64,000 nucleotides of DNA from NCBI GenBank assembly GCA_038030265.1, contig CM075938.1, positions 46,431,189-46,495,188 of the forward strand. The letters run 5' to 3'. The notes under the pieces were generated by a model, which ran no database searches, was not told the origin of the DNA, and saw only the letters and a program-made list of their open reading frames with translations. Origin of the DNA: Corythucha ciliata. Taxonomy: Eukaryota; Arthropoda; Insecta; Hemiptera; Tingidae. This document shows positions 62,658 to 64,000 of the stretch, piece after piece. The position numbers and the translations under genes are program-made. Position 1 is the first letter of the stretch. Each line of letters starts with the position of its first letter.

Positions 62658-63951
62658 ATTACCTGGACAGAAGAAAACCAGTTATGGGGCACATCATTTG
62701 CCATCGAAATTACGATTTGGAGTTTTTGGAAATTCCGCCTTGTTTCCGAGATATCACACATTTTATGATTTTTTCACGAATTCCCTTTTTTCCCACTTAA
62801 ATGCTTGCCATACGCTCATAAAATGGTATTAGCCCAAAACTAATCAGCTCATTAGAAAAAGCACAAAATTTCCTATGAAATGTGTCCCCTTTCGGGTGAA
62901 AATTATTTTCGTATCATTCGTGAGAGCAGCCGATCTACTAAAGAAACTGGTGACTCACATTTCTATACATTTTTCCGACGCGATTTTCACCTCTTCGCCA
63001 TTGGGAAGAAAAAATTTGAAATCAGTGGAAAAACTTCCTTATTTTGTAAGCTTTCCAATGATGTAGTTTCTGTATTTTTCCGTTGAGATATGAGCAATTA
63101 ACTTGAAAAATCCACCCAGAAAACGTGAAATGCATGCATTTCTTCGACAATATTTTATTACACAAGGAGACATTTTTTTCTTCTTTTATTTTATTTGTTA
63201 CTCGATTATTCATGTTTCATCTTCTTAGTCAATAATTTAAGTTCCTCTACCTTCCGAAAGAGACCCCACCACCACTCATATAAGTGCCTACGTAATTATT
63301 CGAGGGGGAGGGGGGGATGAGTTCACGAATCGAGCTGAAATTATTAATTAAGAAGATAAAAGATCAATAATTAAGTCAAAAAAATAAATAAAATAAGAAA
63401 ACAATAGTTCCTTCGGTTATAATGGCACTGAAAAAATGCTTGAATTCCACGTTTTCTGACTGAGATTTTTCAAGTTTTTTACATATATTTCAACGGAAAA
63501 ATCCTGTAAATGTAAACTTTTATACATCGTTGGAAAGCTTAAAAAATAAGGAAGTTTTTCCACTGATTTCAAATTTTTTCTTCCCTATGGCGAAGAGGTG
63601 AAAATCGCGTCGGAAAAAAGTATGGAAATGTGAGTCACCAGTTTCTTTGGTAAATCGACTGCTCTCACGTGTGGTAAGAAGGTAATTTTCACCCGAAAGT
63701 GGACACATTTTAAAGGAAATTTTGTGCTCTTTCCAATGAGCTGATTAGTTTTAGGCTAGTACCATTTTATGAGGGTATGGCAAGCATCTAAGTGGGAAAA
63801 AAGGGAATTCATGAAAAAATCATGAAATGTGTGATACCTCGGAAACAAAGAGGAATTTCCAAAAACTCCAAATAGTCAGTCATATCGATGGCAAATGGTG
63901 TGCCCCATAACTGGTTTTCTTGTCCATCAGCTAATTCATGAACAGCCTGTA
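62642..63951. mobile_element. Mariner-type foldback (long-TIR MITE), TA duplication
   Basis: Inserted at TA (62642-62643 and 63950-63951). The ends are CAGGGTGTTCATGAATTACC and the inverse of CAGGCTGTTCATGAATTAGC. Arms of about 480 bp (62644-63130 and about 63455-63949) are inverted and about 85-90% alike by eye. The spacer of about 320 bp is AT-rich. No transposase is seen. TA target and CAGGGTG-type ends fit Tc1/mariner-like MITEs. Open frames 62875-63086 and 63520-63708 are mirrored shadows of the arms. Confidence 0.85.
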
Positions 63952-64000
63952 TAGAAGTATTAAGTTTGCCGAATTTAAGTAGCTCAATAGTAGTAGAAAA
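63952..64000 (+). pseudogene. Continuation of integrase after the foldback
   Basis: If the foldback and one TA are removed, the pol frame re-enters in phase here and reads IEVLSLPNLSSSIVV, resembling the segment after the second catalytic position of Ty3-type integrases. The Asp expected in VDYYS is Asn-Ser here (VNSLSN). Cut by the window edge. Confidence 0.6.

Noticed and set aside
62875..63708. Pairs of similar short ORFs on opposite strands
   Set aside because: Mirror images from the two arms of the foldback; no motif.

Overview
The window looks like a transposon-rich stretch of a metazoan nuclear genome, most likely arthropod or another invertebrate. It is AT-rich with many homopolymer and microsatellite tracts. 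The only plausible host coding sequence is short, scattered exons with GT/AG borders. There are fragments or near-complete copies of several eukaryotic transposon classes: hAT, PIF/Harbinger-like and mariner-like foldbacks, Ty1/copia, Ty3/gypsy, and R1-, Jockey- and RNase H-bearing non-LTR elements. No prokaryotic operon, rRNA or CRISPR array is visible. The species cannot be named from the sequence.

Layout. 1-8.6 kb: a candidate first exon (2111-2277) phase-compatible with a second (7522-7702). The intron between holds a 1.4 kb degenerate repeat array, a tRNA-derived SINE-like unit, a 37-nt poly(A) tract and an RNase H fossil. 8.6-13.2 kb: a hAT element with an exact 8-bp target duplication, filled by a 17-bp minisatellite and a nested 5'-truncated R1-like retrotransposon. 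13.7-18.4 kb: further host-like exons, the last pair joined in phase and followed by AATAAA. 19.4-21.5 kb: a decayed RNase H-bearing non-LTR element. 21.5-25.4 kb: repeat arrays with two MITEs. 25.35-25.6 kb: a copia RT scrap. 29.5-31.7 kb: nested foldbacks. 35-36 kb: a PIF-like MITE cluster and a MADF/Myb-like small ORF. 36.6-39.1 kb: a Jockey-like element on the minus strand. 39.3-41.5 kb: another repeat array. 42.0-42.6 kb: two tRNA-Thr(GGT)-like genes in a palindrome. 46.9-48.0 kb: a second copy of the hAT element. 48.4-56 kb: candidate exons of one or more host genes. 56.5-59.1 kb: a Jockey/CR1-like element between 136-bp direct repeats. 59.5 kb to the end: a Ty3/gypsy-type element whose integrase is split by a 1.3 kb foldback at a TA.

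The most unusual large-scale signal is a set of four degenerate repeat families with periods of about 30 bp. They share words such as AAATT and TTCGCG, recur in both orientations at about 20 places, and together fill roughly 10 kb. Both hAT copies sit inside arrays of the same family. Most single-ORF calls in the window are shadows or chance frames. In particular, the 17-bp unit is stop-free in all six frames and creates artificial overlapping ORFs.

Exon joins, domain names and family names come from reading motifs by eye. No similarity search was run.
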